Source: Variovorax sp. HW608
GTDB lineage: Bacteria; Pseudomonadota; Gammaproteobacteria; Burkholderiales; Burkholderiaceae_C
Length of the DNA stretch: 64,000 nt
Direction of reading: 5' to 3'
NCBI RefSeq assembly: GCF_900090195.1
Contig: NZ_LT607803.1
Span: 6,164,229-6,228,228 of the forward strand
Of the stretch, positions 19,410 through 30,783 are shown piece by piece. Within the stretch, counting starts at the first letter, position 1; each line of letters starts with the position of its first letter. The notes below the pieces were generated by a model. It worked only from the letters and a program-made list of their open reading frames with translations. It made no database searches and was not told the DNA's origin. Made by a program: the position numbers and the translations under genes.

Positions 19410-20204
19410 ATGAAAAAGCTCCAATCTGACGTTCCCGCCACCCCCGTGATCCAGGTCATCGAGCGCATGTTCGCGCTCATCGACGTCCTCGCCTCCCGGG
19501 AAGAAGCGATTTCGCTCAAGGAGATCAGCGAGAAGACGGGGCTGCACCCGTCCACGACCCACCGCATCCTCAACGACCTGGCGGTCGGCCGCTTCGTCGA
19601 TCGCCCGGAAGCCGGGAGCTATCGGCTCGGTATGCGACTCTTGGAGCTCGGCAACCTCGTCAAAGGCCGCCTGAACGTCCGCGACGCGGCCATGGCACCG
19701 ATGCGGGAGCTGCACAAGCTCACGCAGCAACCGGTGAACCTCAGCATGCGGCAGGGCGACGAGATCGTCTACATCGAGCGTGCCTACAGCGAGCGCTCCG
19801 GCATGCAGGTGGTCCGCGCCATCGGCGGCCGGGCGCCCTTGCACCTGACCTCGACCGGCAAGCTCTTTCTCGCGGTGGACGAGCCCCAGCGCGTGCGCAG
19901 CTACGCGACCCGCACCGGCCTTGCCGGCCACACGCGCAACAGCATCACGCAGTTGCCTGTTCTCGAACGGGAGCTGTCGAAGGCGCGCCAGTACGGCATC
20001 GCGCGAGACAACGAGGAACTCGAGCTCGGCGTGCGCTGCATGGCGGCCGGCATCTACGACGACCAGGGGAAGCTGGTGGCCGGGCTGTCGATCTCGGCCC
20101 CCGCCGACCGGCTGGACGACGGCTGGCTGCCCAAGCTGCAGGCCACCGCGAACGAGATTTCCAGCGCGCTGGGTTACAAGGCGAGCCAGCCCGGTTCAGC
20201 CTGA
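19410..20204 (+). CDS. IclR-family transcriptional regulator
   Basis: The 264-residue protein has the winged HTH VIQVIERMFALIDVLASREE / SLKEISEKTGLHPSTTHRIL and the IclR effector domain (TSTGKLFLAVDEPQ, GIARDNEELELGVRCMAAGIYD). The ATG at 19410 gives MKKLQSDVPATP. It follows bpt by 30 bp in the same direction but is functionally unrelated, so its targets are unknown. It is convergent with the pbpG-like gene. Confidence 0.93.
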   Translation: MKKLQSDVPATPVIQVIERMFALIDVLASREEAISLKEISEKTGLHPSTTHRILNDLAVGRFVDRPEAGSYRLGMRLLELGNLVKGRLNVRDAAMAPMRELHKLTQQPVNLSMRQGDEIVYIERAYSERSGMQVVRAIGGRAPLHLTSTGKLFLAVDEPQRVRSYATRTGLAGHTRNSITQLPVLERELSKARQYGIARDNEELELGVRCMAAGIYDDQGKLVAGLSISAPADRLDDGWLPKLQATANEISSALGYKASQPGSA

Positions 20205-20212
20205 AAGCCGAA

Positions 20213-20242
20213 GGGCCGCCACCCGGATGGATGAAGCGGCCC
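20213..20242. terminator. possible hairpin between convergent genes
   Basis: GGGCCGC (20213-20219) and GCGGCCC (20236-20242) can form a 7-bp stem with a 16-nt loop in the short convergent gap. There is no clear T-run on either side, so this is a weak terminator call. Confidence 0.3.
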
Positions 20243-20265
20243 CGTCAAGAAGGGTCGAAACAGTT

Positions 20266-21435
20266 TCAGGTCGCGCTGGTCGATGCCACGCGCTGCTGCG
20301 CGGCCTTGTTGATCATGTGATTGGCTTCCACCCAGCGGCGAACGCGCTCGGCATCGCCAATGCGGCTCAGCTTCCCGGCCGAGTCGAGGAACACCATGAT
20401 CAGCTTGCGGCCGGCGATCTTCGCCTGCATCACGAGGCACTGGCCTGCTTCGGTGATGTAGCCGGTCTTCTGGACGCCGATGTCCCAATCCGGGTTCTTC
20501 ACGAGACGGTTGGTCGTGTTGAACTGCAGCACGCGATTGCCGACTTCCACTTGATACTCGGGCGAGGTCGAAAGCTCACGTACCGTGGCATCCGCGGAAG
20601 CCGCATTCACCAGCAGCGCCAGATCCTGCGCGCTCGACTGGTTGCGGCTCGACAGGCCGGTCGGCTCGACGTAGCGCGTGTCCTTCATGCCGAGCATCTT
20701 CGCCTTCGCATTCATGACGCTCACGAAGGTCTCCAGACCGCCGGGGTAGGTGCGGCCGAGCGCATGTGCGGCGCGGTTTTCGCTGGACATCAGCGCCAGG
20801 TGGAGCAGCTCGCCGCGCGGCAGGGTCGTCCCGACGCCGAGTCGCGAGCCGCTTCGCTTCTCGGTGTCGACGTCATCCTGCGTAATGGTGATCAGCTCGT
20901 CGGAAGGCAGTTGCGCTTCGCTGATGAGCAGGCCGGTCATGAGCTTGGTCAGCGAGGCGATGGGAAGGACCGCATGGTCGTTCTTGCTCAGCAGCACTTC
21001 GTGGGTGTCCTGGTCGATGACCAGCGCGACGCTGGACTTCAGATCCAGCGCATCCGGGGTCGCGTGCAGACCAGCCATCTGGCCGAACGAAAGATGCGCG
21101 GGTTCTGCCACACGCACGACCGATCGGCGCTGCACGGCCACGACGGTCCGGCCATTCTTCTGGCGCACCGATGCGACGACGTTCCGGCCACCGCTGACGA
21201 CCTTTTCATTGTTGTCCGCAGCAGCCTTCCGCTTGGAAGACGCAGTCTCACGGGTCGGCACCGTTGCGGTCTTGCGCTTCCCGTCCACCGTGGCCGTCTT
21301 CTTGGCCACCGGTTCTTTCTTTGCGGCTTGGGCGGCAGGCAACAAAAACGCCGTGGCGCACAGCGCGACGGCGAGCAGGCGAAACGCGGGAAGGAACCGC
21401 TGGCATGAAACTCGATTTGAACGGGCTTCGGGCAT
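20266..21435 (-). CDS. D-alanyl-D-alanine endopeptidase (PbpG-type, S11 family)
   Basis: The 389-residue precursor has a signal peptide (about 1-37, ending LLPAAQAA), a basic low-complexity linker (about 38-110) and a class A peptidase domain. The triads are complete: S161-L-T-K164, S218-E-N220 and K323-T-G. Such low-molecular-weight PBPs trim or cleave peptide cross-links in the periplasm. The ATG at 21435 with GGAGAG upstream is preferred. The KKTATV-rich linker is longer than in E. coli PbpG. Confidence 0.92.
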   Translation of the reverse strand: MPEARSNRVSCQRFLPAFRLLAVALCATAFLLPAAQAAKKEPVAKKTATVDGKRKTATVPTRETASSKRKAAADNNEKVVSGGRNVVASVRQKNGRTVVAVQRRSVVRVAEPAHLSFGQMAGLHATPDALDLKSSVALVIDQDTHEVLLSKNDHAVLPIASLTKLMTGLLISEAQLPSDELITITQDDVDTEKRSGSRLGVGTTLPRGELLHLALMSSENRAAHALGRTYPGGLETFVSVMNAKAKMLGMKDTRYVEPTGLSSRNQSSAQDLALLVNAASADATVRELSTSPEYQVEVGNRVLQFNTTNRLVKNPDWDIGVQKTGYITEAGQCLVMQAKIAGRKLIMVFLDSAGKLSRIGDAERVRRWVEANHMINKAAQQRVASTSAT

Positions 21436-21550
21436 TACAAACTCTCCAGCGGACGAATTAGGTGTCACAGTGTATCCAAATCAAAAAAGGCACGCAATAT
21501 CAGTTACTTGCATCCTCTTCTTCATTCGAAAACAAGGAGCACTTTCCTAT

Positions 21551-23089
21551 TCAACCTTGTGCCGCCACTCTCTCAGCTTGGCTCTGTAACTTGTTGAGCG
21601 CACTCAAATAAGCCTTGGCCGACGCCACCACGATGTCGGGGTCCGCCCCGACACCATTGACGACCCGGCCTGCATTTTGCAGGCGCACGGTCACTTCTCC
21701 CTGACTTTCCGTCGATCCGCTGATCGCATTGACCGAATAGAGCACCATCTCGGCCCCGCTCTTGACGTGGGCCTCGATCGCTTTCAGCGAAGCATCGACC
21801 GGACCATTGCCATCCGACTCCCCGGTGACCTCCTTGCCGTTCACGGTGAACACGATGCGGGCCTGAGGCCGCTCGCCTGTTTCACTATGTTGCGACAGGG
21901 AAACAAAACCGAACTGTTCACCAACGTGCGAGTGATCCTCGTCGCTGACCAGCGCGAGGATGTCTTCGTCAAAAATCTCACTTTTTCGATCGGCGAGTTC
22001 CTTGAAGCGCGCAAACGCGGCGTTGATCTCCGCTTCGCTCTCCATCGCCACGCCCAGTTCCTGGAGGCGCTGCTTGAACGCATTGCGGCCGCTGAGCTTG
22101 CCCAGGACGATCTTGTTGGCGGTCCAGCCCACGTCCTCGGCGCGCATGATCTCGTAGGTGTCGCGGGCCTTGAGGACGCCGTCCTGGTGGATGCCCGAAG
22201 CGTGCGCGAAGGCATTGGCCCCCACCACCGCCTTGTTCGGCTGGACGACGAAACCGGTCGTCTGGCTGACCATGCGGCTCGCCGCCACGATGTGCCGGGT
22301 GTCGATGCCGAGATCGAGGCCGAAATAGTCCTTGCGGGTCTTGACCGCCATCACGACCTCTTCGAGCGAGCAATTGCCGGCGCGCTCGCCCAGGCCGTTG
22401 ATGGTGCACTCGACCTGCCGGGCGCCGCCGATCTTCACGCCGGCGAGCGAATTGGCGACCGCCATGCCGAGGTCGTTGTGGCAGTGGACGGACCAGATCG
22501 CCTTGTCGCTGTTCGGGATCCGCTCCCGCAGCATCTTGATGAAGTTGCCGTAGAGCTCGGGGATCGCATAGCCGACGGTGTCGGGCACGTTGATCGTGGT
22601 GGCGCCCTCGTTGATCACCGCCTCCAGCACGCGGCAGAGGAAATCGGGGTCGCTTCGGTAGCCATCCTCGGGGCTGAATTCGACATCGGCGATCAGGTTG
22701 CGCGCAAAGCGCACCGACAGCCTCGCCTGCTCGAACACCTCATCGGGGGTCATGCGCAGCTTCTTCTCCATGTGCAGCGGCGAGGTTGCGATGAAAGTGT
22801 GGATCCGGCCGCGGGCCGCGCCCTTGAGCGCCTCCGCAGCGCGCGAGATATCGCGGTCGTTGGCGCGCGACAGGCCGCACACGGTCGATTCCTTGATGGC
22901 ATGGGCGATGGCCACCACGGCGTCGAAGTCGCCATTGGAACTGGCGGGAAATCCGGCTTCGATCACGTCGACCCGGAGGCGCTCGAGCTGGCGCGCGATG
23001 CGCAGCTTCTCGTCCTTGGTCATGGAAGCCCCGGGCGACTGTTCGCCGTCGCGCAGCGTGGTGTCGAAAATGATCAGTTTGTCGGCCAT
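21551..23089 (-). CDS. leuA: 2-isopropylmalate synthase, short (LeuA type 1) form
   Basis: It condenses acetyl-CoA with 2-ketoisovalerate, the first step of leucine synthesis. The 512-residue protein has the catalytic [12 protein letters not shown], the metal-binding [13 protein letters not shown], and the C-terminal regulatory LeuA dimer domain (about 380-512). AAAGGAG precedes the ATG. It lies 80 bp downstream of a second, longer leuA on the same strand, so both are probably on the attenuated transcript. Confidence 0.93.
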   Translation of the reverse strand: MADKLIIFDTTLRDGEQSPGASMTKDEKLRIARQLERLRVDVIEAGFPASSNGDFDAVVAIAHAIKESTVCGLSRANDRDISRAAEALKGAARGRIHTFIATSPLHMEKKLRMTPDEVFEQARLSVRFARNLIADVEFSPEDGYRSDPDFLCRVLEAVINEGATTINVPDTVGYAIPELYGNFIKMLRERIPNSDKAIWSVHCHNDLGMAVANSLAGVKIGGARQVECTINGLGERAGNCSLEEVVMAVKTRKDYFGLDLGIDTRHIVAASRMVSQTTGFVVQPNKAVVGANAFAHASGIHQDGVLKARDTYEIMRAEDVGWTANKIVLGKLSGRNAFKQRLQELGVAMESEAEINAAFARFKELADRKSEIFDEDILALVSDEDHSHVGEQFGFVSLSQHSETGERPQARIVFTVNGKEVTGESDGNGPVDASLKAIEAHVKSGAEMVLYSVNAISGSTESQGEVTVRLQNAGRVVNGVGADPDIVVASAKAYLSALNKLQSQAERVAAQG

Positions 23090-23169
23090 CGTGGATCTCC
23101 TTTGTTCCGTATCGCCGCCCGGCAGCACGCGCTGCCGGGCGAAGGCCGCACCGCGGCCCTTTCGCCGCA

Positions 23170-24873
23170 TTACGCGGGTTCAGCCACCGATTGTGCGCTG
23201 GCTGCGACCTGCACCCGAGCCCTCGTCAATCCCGAGAAGATGGCCTTGAGCGAAGCGGCGATGATGTTGGCGTCCATCCCGACGCCGAACAGCGTCTTCG
23301 ACTCGTCGACGCGCAGCTCGAGGTAGGCCACCGCCTGGGCGTCGGCGCCGGAGCCGATCGCGTGCTGGTGGTAGTCGATGACGCGGATCGAGTGGCCGGT
23401 AGCTTGCGCCAGCGCATGGATGAAGGCGTCGATCGGGCCGTTGCCACGACCTTCGATGCGGCGCACTTCGCCGTCCCACGGCAAGTCCGCGCGCAGGATC
23501 ACCGAGGCGTCAGGCCCCTCGCCCTGCTCTTCGAGCACGCGGTGCTGCGGGCCGGCCGCATCGCGGATGCGGTACTCGCCCTCGAAAAGGGCCCAGAGAT
23601 CGGCAGCCGTGAGCTCCTTGCCTGCCACGTCCATCACGCGCTGGACGATCTGGCTGAATTCCATCTGCAGGCGCCGGGGCAGTTCCAGCCCGTATTCGCT
23701 CTCGAGAAGGTACGCGATGCCGCCCTTGCCCGACTGGCTGTTGACGCGAATCACGGCCTCGTAGGTGCGCCCTACGTCCTTGGGATCGATCGGCAGGTAG
23801 GGCATGTCCCAGATGTCGCCTTCCTTGCGCGCCGCGAACGCCTTCTTGATCGCATCCTGGTGCGAACCCGAGAAGGAGGTGTAGACCAGATCGCCCACGT
23901 AGGGGTGGCGCGGATGCACCGGCAACTGGTTGCAGTGCTCCACGGTGGCGCGGATTTCATCGATGTTCGAGAAATCGAGCTCGGGCGACACGCCCTGCGT
24001 ATAGAGATTGAGCGCGACGTTCACGAGGTCGAGATTGCCCGTGCGTTCGCCGTTGCCGAAGAGGCAGCCTTCGATGCGATCGGCGCCCGCCATGAGCGCG
24101 AACTCACCGGCCGCGGTGCCGGTGCCCCGATCGTTGTGCGGATGGACCGACAGGACGATCGAGTCGCGGCGCGCGAGATGGCGGTGCATCCACTCGATCA
24201 TGTCCGCGAAGATGTTGGGGGTCGAATGCTCGACCGTCGAGGGCAGGTTGATGATGCACTTCTTCTCCGGGGTCGGCGCCCACTGCTCGGTCACCGCGTC
24301 GACCACACGCTTGGAAAACGCGAGGTCCGTGCCCGAAAACATCTCCGGCGAATACTGGAACGTCCACTGCGTATGAGGCTGCCTTGCGGCGAGTTCGTTG
24401 AACATGCGCGCATGCGCGGTCGCGAGTTCGACGATCTGGTCCTCGTCCATGCCGAGCACCACGCGGCGCATGACCGGCGCCACGGCGTTGTACAGGTGGA
24501 CGATCGCGCGCGGCGCACCCTGCAAGGCCTCGAAGGTGCGCTCGATCAGATGGTCGCGGGCCTGCGTGAGCACCTGGATGGTCACGTCGTCGGGGATGCG
24601 GTCTTCCTCGATGAGCTTGCGCACGAAGTCGAATTCGATCTGCGAGGCGGAGGGAAATCCGACCTCGATCTCCTTGAAGCCGATCTCAACCAGCATCTCG
24701 AACATCCGCATCTTGCGGGCGATGTCCATGGGCTCCACCAGCGCCTGGTTGCCGTCGCGCAGGTCGGTCGACAGCCAGATCGGGGCGCGGGTCAGCACGG
24801 CGTCCGGCCAGCTGCGATCCTTGAGGCCGACCGGCGCAAACGCACGGTACTTGAGGTTGGGTTGCTTCAACAT
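23170..24873 (-). CDS. leuA: 2-isopropylmalate synthase, long (LeuA type 2) form
   Basis: The 567-residue protein is the long branch of 2-isopropylmalate synthases: [12 protein letters not shown] start, [14 protein letters not shown] catalytic loop, [16 protein letters not shown] metal site, and a C-terminal regulatory domain ending near [12 protein letters not shown]. It is only distantly similar to the short LeuA next door. Its ATG is preceded by a leucine-rich leader peptide gene and an attenuator hairpin, so leucine supply probably controls it. Confidence 0.94.
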   Translation of the reverse strand: MLKQPNLKYRAFAPVGLKDRSWPDAVLTRAPIWLSTDLRDGNQALVEPMDIARKMRMFEMLVEIGFKEIEVGFPSASQIEFDFVRKLIEEDRIPDDVTIQVLTQARDHLIERTFEALQGAPRAIVHLYNAVAPVMRRVVLGMDEDQIVELATAHARMFNELAARQPHTQWTFQYSPEMFSGTDLAFSKRVVDAVTEQWAPTPEKKCIINLPSTVEHSTPNIFADMIEWMHRHLARRDSIVLSVHPHNDRGTGTAAGEFALMAGADRIEGCLFGNGERTGNLDLVNVALNLYTQGVSPELDFSNIDEIRATVEHCNQLPVHPRHPYVGDLVYTSFSGSHQDAIKKAFAARKEGDIWDMPYLPIDPKDVGRTYEAVIRVNSQSGKGGIAYLLESEYGLELPRRLQMEFSQIVQRVMDVAGKELTAADLWALFEGEYRIRDAAGPQHRVLEEQGEGPDASVILRADLPWDGEVRRIEGRGNGPIDAFIHALAQATGHSIRVIDYHQHAIGSGADAQAVAYLELRVDESKTLFGVGMDANIIAASLKAIFSGLTRARVQVAASAQSVAEPA

Positions 24874-24908
24874 CTGATATTTCTCGCTGTGGTTGGATCA
24901 ACCAGCAA

Positions 24909-24950
24909 CCCCAAAGACAAACGGCCCGTTGCTGGTGCGAACGGGCCGTT
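24909..24950 (-). promoter_or_regulatory. leucine attenuator: terminator with competing hairpin
   Basis: On the minus strand AACGGCCCGTT and AACGGGCCGTT form an 11-bp stem followed by TTTGTCTTT, an intrinsic terminator. The loop plus one arm base-run (GTTGCTGGT on the plus strand, 24928-24936) can instead pair with ACCAGCAAC (24901-24909) downstream, giving an alternative fold. It lies between the Leu-rich leader peptide and leuA. This is the classic ribosome-mediated attenuation layout. Confidence 0.85.
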
Positions 24951-24970
24951 GTGAGGATCTTGCGCGCGCG

Positions 24971-25024
24971 CTACCTTCTCCGCCCGTGGGGGATGAGTAG
25001 TAGGGCCAGCGAAATCTTGTTCAT
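24971..25024 (-). CDS. leucine leader peptide
   Basis: A 17-residue peptide, MNKISLALLLIPHGRRR, has four Leu codons within six (CTG GCC CTA CTA CTC ATC), including two rare CTA codons, just upstream of the attenuator. Ribosome stalling there when Leu-tRNA is scarce would prevent the terminator. A TACATT -10-like box (25035-25040) is only 10 nt before the ATG, so the transcript may have a very short leader. Confidence 0.8.
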   Translation of the reverse strand: MNKISLALLLIPHGRRR

Positions 25025-25052
25025 GGAAGGCTGGAATGTAGCACAGCCGTGG

Positions 25053-25877
25053 CTACTTGTGCAGACCGCGCTCGTCGGGTTCATCGGTCGAGATGCTGAT
25101 GACGCTCACCTGCTGCCCCTTCGCCTTGCGCCACCCGTAGACGACATAGCCGCTCAAGCCATAGGCCACGAACACGCCGAAGAGGACCGTCGGCGGATGG
25201 ATGTTGACGACGGCGATCCCGAGCGCGATCAGAACGATCACGGCAAAGGGCACGCTCTTTTTCATCTGCACGTCCTTGAAGCTGTAGAACGGCGCATTGG
25301 TCACCATCGAAAGTCCGGCGTACAGCGTGAAGCCGAAAGTGACCCACGTGATCTGCTGCCACGAGAGATACAGCACCTCGCCGCCGCGCTTGCCCCATTC
25401 GGTCACCAGCCAGATGAACCCCGCGACCAGCGCCGCCGCGGCAGGCGACGGCAAGCCCTGGAACCAGCGCTTGTCGACGACACCCGTGTTGACGTTGAAC
25501 CGGGCCAGTCGCAACGCGGCGCATGCGCAGTAGACGAAAGCGGCGATCCAACCCCAGCGACCGAGCCCTTTCAACGACCACTCGTAGGCGATCAACGCCG
25601 GGGCCGCACCGAAGGACACCATGTCGGACAGCGAATCCATCTGCTCTCCGAACGCGCTCTGCGTGTTGGTGAGGCGCGCGACGCGGCCGTCGAGGCTGTC
25701 GAGGATCATGGCGGCGAAGACGCCCAGCGCAGCCAGATCGAAGCGCGCATTCATCGCCATCACGATGGCGTAGAAGCCCCCGAACAAGGCCGCCAGCGTG
25801 AACAGGTTCGGCAGGATGTAGATGCCCTTCCGGCGCTTCTTGGGCGCCAGCTCGTCCGGCATCGTGTCGTCATGCAT
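25053..25877 (-). CDS. pssA: CDP-diacylglycerol--serine O-phosphatidyltransferase
   Basis: PssA makes phosphatidylserine, the precursor of phosphatidylethanolamine, in the inner membrane. The 274-residue protein has the CDP-alcohol phosphotransferase motif with D60, D63-G64, A67-R68, G77, D81 and D85, followed by several TM helices (IAAFVYCACAALRLA, PFAVIVLIALGIAVV). GGAGG precedes the ATG. It sits between ilvC and leuA on the same strand; the ilvC terminator separates it from the ilv genes. Confidence 0.94.
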   Translation of the reverse strand: MHDDTMPDELAPKKRRKGIYILPNLFTLAALFGGFYAIVMAMNARFDLAALGVFAAMILDSLDGRVARLTNTQSAFGEQMDSLSDMVSFGAAPALIAYEWSLKGLGRWGWIAAFVYCACAALRLARFNVNTGVVDKRWFQGLPSPAAAALVAGFIWLVTEWGKRGGEVLYLSWQQITWVTFGFTLYAGLSMVTNAPFYSFKDVQMKKSVPFAVIVLIALGIAVVNIHPPTVLFGVFVAYGLSGYVVYGWRKAKGQQVSVISISTDEPDERGLHK

Positions 25878-25986
25878 GCAGCCGGCCTCCAGCGCATGCC
25901 TTGGCAGCGCAAATGACTGTCGGATTCAGGACAAATGAGGGGGTCGATCGCATCGCTCGCAGTGTAGTTCAGGCGCCACGGCGCCC

Positions 25987-26016
25987 AGAAAGAAAAGGGC
26001 CACCGGAGGTGGCCCT
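25987..26016 (-). terminator. intrinsic terminator after ilvC
   Basis: On the minus strand AGGGCCACC-tcc-GGTGGCCCT (9-bp perfect stem, 3-nt loop) is followed by TTTTCTTTC. It lies 24 bp after the ilvC stop and ends the ilvBHC transcript. Confidence 0.88.
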
Positions 26017-26039
26017 GAACATGCTCGGGAAGTAGCCGA

Positions 26040-27719
<1,680 letters not shown>

Positions 27720-29495
27720 TTACAGGTCTTCGGAGCCGAGCAGCATCTCGGTGATGCCCATGCCCGCCTTGACCATCGGGAACACGTTCTCGGTGGGGTC
27801 GGTGCGGAAGTCCATGAACACCGTGCGGTCCTTGAGCTTGCGCGCTTCGCGCAGCGCCGGCTCCACATCCTGCGGGCGCTCGATCAGCATGCCGACATGG
27901 CCATAGGCTTCGGCGAGCTTGACGAAGTTGGGCAGCGCGTCCATGTAGCTGTGGCTGTAGCGGCCGGAATACTCGATCTCCTGCCATTGCCGCACCATGC
28001 CGAGGTAGCGGTTGTTCAGCGAGCAGATCTTGATCGGCGTGTTGTACTGCAGGCAGGTCGACAGCTCCTGGATGCACATCTGCACCGAGCCTTCGCCGGT
28101 GACGCAGAAGACTTCCGAATCCGGCTTGGCGAGCTTGATGCCCATCGCGTATGGAATGCCGACCCCCATCGTGCCCAGCCCGCCCGAGTTGATCCAGCGG
28201 CGCGGTTCATCGAAACGGTAGTACTGCGCCGCCCACATCTGGTGCTGGCCGACGTCCGACGTGATGTACGTGTCGGTGCCCTTGGTCATGTTCCAGAGGG
28301 TCTCGATCACGTGCTGCGGCTTGATCACGTCCTTGTTGCCGCGGTCGTACTTCAGGCAATCCTTGCTGCGCCAGCCTTCGATGGTGTCCCACCAGCTCGC
28401 GAGCGCGGCGGCGTCGGGGCGCGTGGTGCTTTCCCGGATCATCGAGATCAGCTCCGTGAGCACGTCCTTGACGTCGCCGACGATCGGGATGTCGACCTTC
28501 ACCCGCTTCGAGATGCTCGACGGGTCGATGTCGATGTGGATGATCTTGCGTTCGTTCTGCGCGAAGTGCTTGGGGTTGCCGATCACGCGGTCATCGAAGC
28601 GCGCGCCGACGGCCAGCAGCACGTCGCAGTTCTGCATCGCGTTGTTGGCCTCGATGGTGCCGTGCATGCCGAGCATGCCGAGGAACTTGCGGTCGGTCGC
28701 CGGATAGGCGCCCAGGCCCATCAGCGTGTTCGTGACCGGATAGCCCAGCATATCGACCAGCGTGCGCAGCTCGTTCGTCGCATTGCCGAGCAGCACGCCG
28801 CCGCCGGTATAGATGTAGGGGCGCTTGGCGCTCAGCAGCAGCTGCAGCGCCTTGCGGATCTGTCCGCCGTGGCCCTTGCGCACCGGGTTGTACGAGCGCA
28901 TCTCCACCTTCTCGGGATAGCCGCTGTAGGCGACCTTCTTGAAGGAAACATCCTTCGGCACGTCCACAACCACGGGGCCGGGGCGGCCGCTGCGCGCGAT
29001 ATGGAAGGCCTTCTTCATCGTCAGGGCCAGATCCTTCGGGTCCTTGACGAGGAAGTTGTGCTTGACGATGGGCCGGGTGATGCCGACCGTGTCGCATTCC
29101 TGGAAGGCATCCAGGCCGATCGCCGCCGTGGGCACCTGGCCGGAGATGATGACCATCGGGATGCTGTCCATGTAGGCAGTCGCGATCCCGGTCACGGCAT
29201 TCGTGAGGCCCGGTCCGGACGTCACGAGCGCCACGCCCACGTCGCCGGTGGCACGGGCGTAGCCGTCGGCCGCATGCACGGCGGCCTGCTCGTGGCGAAC
29301 CAGCACGTGCTGGATGGTGTCCTGCTTGTAGAAAGCGTCGTAGATGTAGAGAACCGCGCCGCCCGGGTAGCCCCAGACGTACTTGACGCCTTCTGCCTGA
29401 AGTGCCTTGACCAGCACCTCGGCGCCCATGAGTTCTTGCGTTTGACTGCCGGTGACGGCTGCTGCGGAAGCAAGTTCCGCCTTTGACATTTCCAT
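27720..29495 (-). CDS. ilvB: acetolactate synthase catalytic (large) subunit
   Basis: This TPP-dependent enzyme condenses pyruvate to acetolactate (or with 2-ketobutyrate). The 591-residue protein has the N-terminal Glu region ([19 protein letters not shown]), the FAD-binding middle domain ([11 protein letters not shown]) and the TPP-motif segment [14 protein letters not shown]...NN. The motif reads GEG where many homologues have GDG. The ATG at 29495 has AAAGG 6 bp upstream. It starts the ilvBHC cluster and is divergent from the sigma-factor operon. Confidence 0.95.
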   Translation of the reverse strand: MEMSKAELASAAAVTGSQTQELMGAEVLVKALQAEGVKYVWGYPGGAVLYIYDAFYKQDTIQHVLVRHEQAAVHAADGYARATGDVGVALVTSGPGLTNAVTGIATAYMDSIPMVIISGQVPTAAIGLDAFQECDTVGITRPIVKHNFLVKDPKDLALTMKKAFHIARSGRPGPVVVDVPKDVSFKKVAYSGYPEKVEMRSYNPVRKGHGGQIRKALQLLLSAKRPYIYTGGGVLLGNATNELRTLVDMLGYPVTNTLMGLGAYPATDRKFLGMLGMHGTIEANNAMQNCDVLLAVGARFDDRVIGNPKHFAQNERKIIHIDIDPSSISKRVKVDIPIVGDVKDVLTELISMIRESTTRPDAAALASWWDTIEGWRSKDCLKYDRGNKDVIKPQHVIETLWNMTKGTDTYITSDVGQHQMWAAQYYRFDEPRRWINSGGLGTMGVGIPYAMGIKLAKPDSEVFCVTGEGSVQMCIQELSTCLQYNTPIKICSLNNRYLGMVRQWQEIEYSGRYSHSYMDALPNFVKLAEAYGHVGMLIERPQDVEPALREARKLKDRTVFMDFRTDPTENVFPMVKAGMGITEMLLGSEDL

Positions 29496-29776
29496 GATCA
29501 ACCTTTGCGATTTTCGGGAACGAAAAACCTTGGGTGCCCCTTCGCCAGCTCTTTTGAAGCCGCGTCGGGACTTGAGGCCACAACCATGGGTGGATTTGTC
29601 ATACCACCGGATCGTGACCCGTTTGCCTTTTGACTTGCAGCGCGGATTATGACACCGGAAGCCGCCGCGAAGGCCGTGACACAGTCGATAAAGCCTCGCA
29701 GGGCATAATCCGCGGCGAAAAAGTCACCCTTGTCCCCGAGACACTTCCCACGCGGCGCCCCCGGCGCCGGACTCGC

Positions 29777-30343
29777 TTGGCCACTGAGAAAGAACTATCC
29801 GATTTCCTGAAGAGCGTCGAACGACGCGCCTTCAAGCGGTCCGTCTACCACGTCCGGGACGAAGAAGCGGCGCTGGACATCGTGCAGGACAGCATGATGA
29901 AGCTGGCCGAGCACTACGGCGACAAGCCGGCCAACGAGCTGCCGCTGCTGTTCCAGCGCATCCTGTCGAACTGCACCCTCGACTGGTTCCGGCGCCAGAA
30001 GACCCGCAAGGCGCTCTTCTCCAACCTGAGCGATTTCGAGAATCTGGACGACGACGGTGATTTCGACCTTCTCGAGCACATCCACCTTTCGGCGGAAGGC
30101 CAGGAATCCGAGAGCGCCGAAGACACGACGAGGCGGGCGCAGATTTTTCGCGAAATCGAGGAACAAATTGCCGCCCTGCCGGGTCGTCAACGCGAGGCCT
30201 TCTTGATGCGTTACTGGGAGGAAATGGATGTCGCAGAGACGGCGGCCGCCATGGGATGTTCCGAAGGGAGCGTCAAGACCCACTGCTCGCGCGCCGTCCA
30301 CGCCTTGAGCAAGGCGCTCAAAGCCAAGGGAATTTCGCTATGA
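29777..30343 (+). CDS. ECF-type (RpoE-like) RNA polymerase sigma factor
   Basis: The protein (188 residues from TTG 29777) has a region 2 helix bundle (DEEAALDIVQDSMMKLAEHYGD) and region 4 HTH (LPGRQREAFLMRYWEEMDVAETAAAMGCSEGSVKTHCSRAVHAL split over about 130-180). The frame is open further upstream but without an ATG or GTG, so the start is uncertain; the TTG gives the conserved ATEKELSDFLKSVERRAF. Its stop overlaps the DUF3619 gene (ATGA), which suggests DUF3619 may act as its anti-sigma partner. Confidence 0.85.
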   Translation: MATEKELSDFLKSVERRAFKRSVYHVRDEEAALDIVQDSMMKLAEHYGDKPANELPLLFQRILSNCTLDWFRRQKTRKALFSNLSDFENLDDDGDFDLLEHIHLSAEGQESESAEDTTRRAQIFREIEEQIAALPGRQREAFLMRYWEEMDVAETAAAMGCSEGSVKTHCSRAVHALSKALKAKGISL

Positions 30344-30768
30344 ACACAACGCAATCTGCCTCTTCCGCCGCCCTCGAGGAGCGGTTTGGTCGCCTGCTGG
30401 CCGCGCGGCTGACGGCCGGCAACGTCGAGTTGCCGCACGAGGTCAGCGAGCGCTTGCGAGCTGCGCGAGTGCAGGCGGTCGCTCGTCGCAAGGTCGCCCA
30501 GCAGCTTCGCCCGACGCCCGTGGTGCTGTCGCGTGGCAGAGCAGCGACCCTGGGCGCGAGCTGGTGGACGCGGATCGGCTCGGTGATCCCCCTGGTCGCG
30601 CTGGCCGCGGGACTGGTCGCGATCAGCGTGATGCAGGAAGACAACCGCACCAACGAGCTTGCCGCGATCGACTCGGCCCTGCTGACCGACGACCTCCCGC
30701 CTGCGGCCTACACCGATCCGGGATTCGCGCAGTTCCTGAAGACATCGGACGACTCGTCCGAACGCTGA
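30340..30768 (+). CDS. DUF3619 family membrane protein, candidate anti-sigma factor
   Basis: The 142-residue protein has a cytosolic N-terminal part with conserved EERFGRLLAARLTAG and LPHEVSERLRAARVQAVA, a single TM helix (SVIPLVALAAGLVAISVM, about 85-105) and a short acidic C-terminal tail. It overlaps the sigma gene by 4 bp. DUF3619 function is not established; the ECF sigma plus single-TM partner layout resembles sigma/anti-sigma pairs, so this role is inferred. Confidence 0.8.
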   Translation: MNTTQSASSAALEERFGRLLAARLTAGNVELPHEVSERLRAARVQAVARRKVAQQLRPTPVVLSRGRAATLGASWWTRIGSVIPLVALAAGLVAISVMQEDNRTNELAAIDSALLTDDLPPAAYTDPGFAQFLKTSDDSSER

Positions 30769-30783
30769 TCTTCCGGCATCCGA

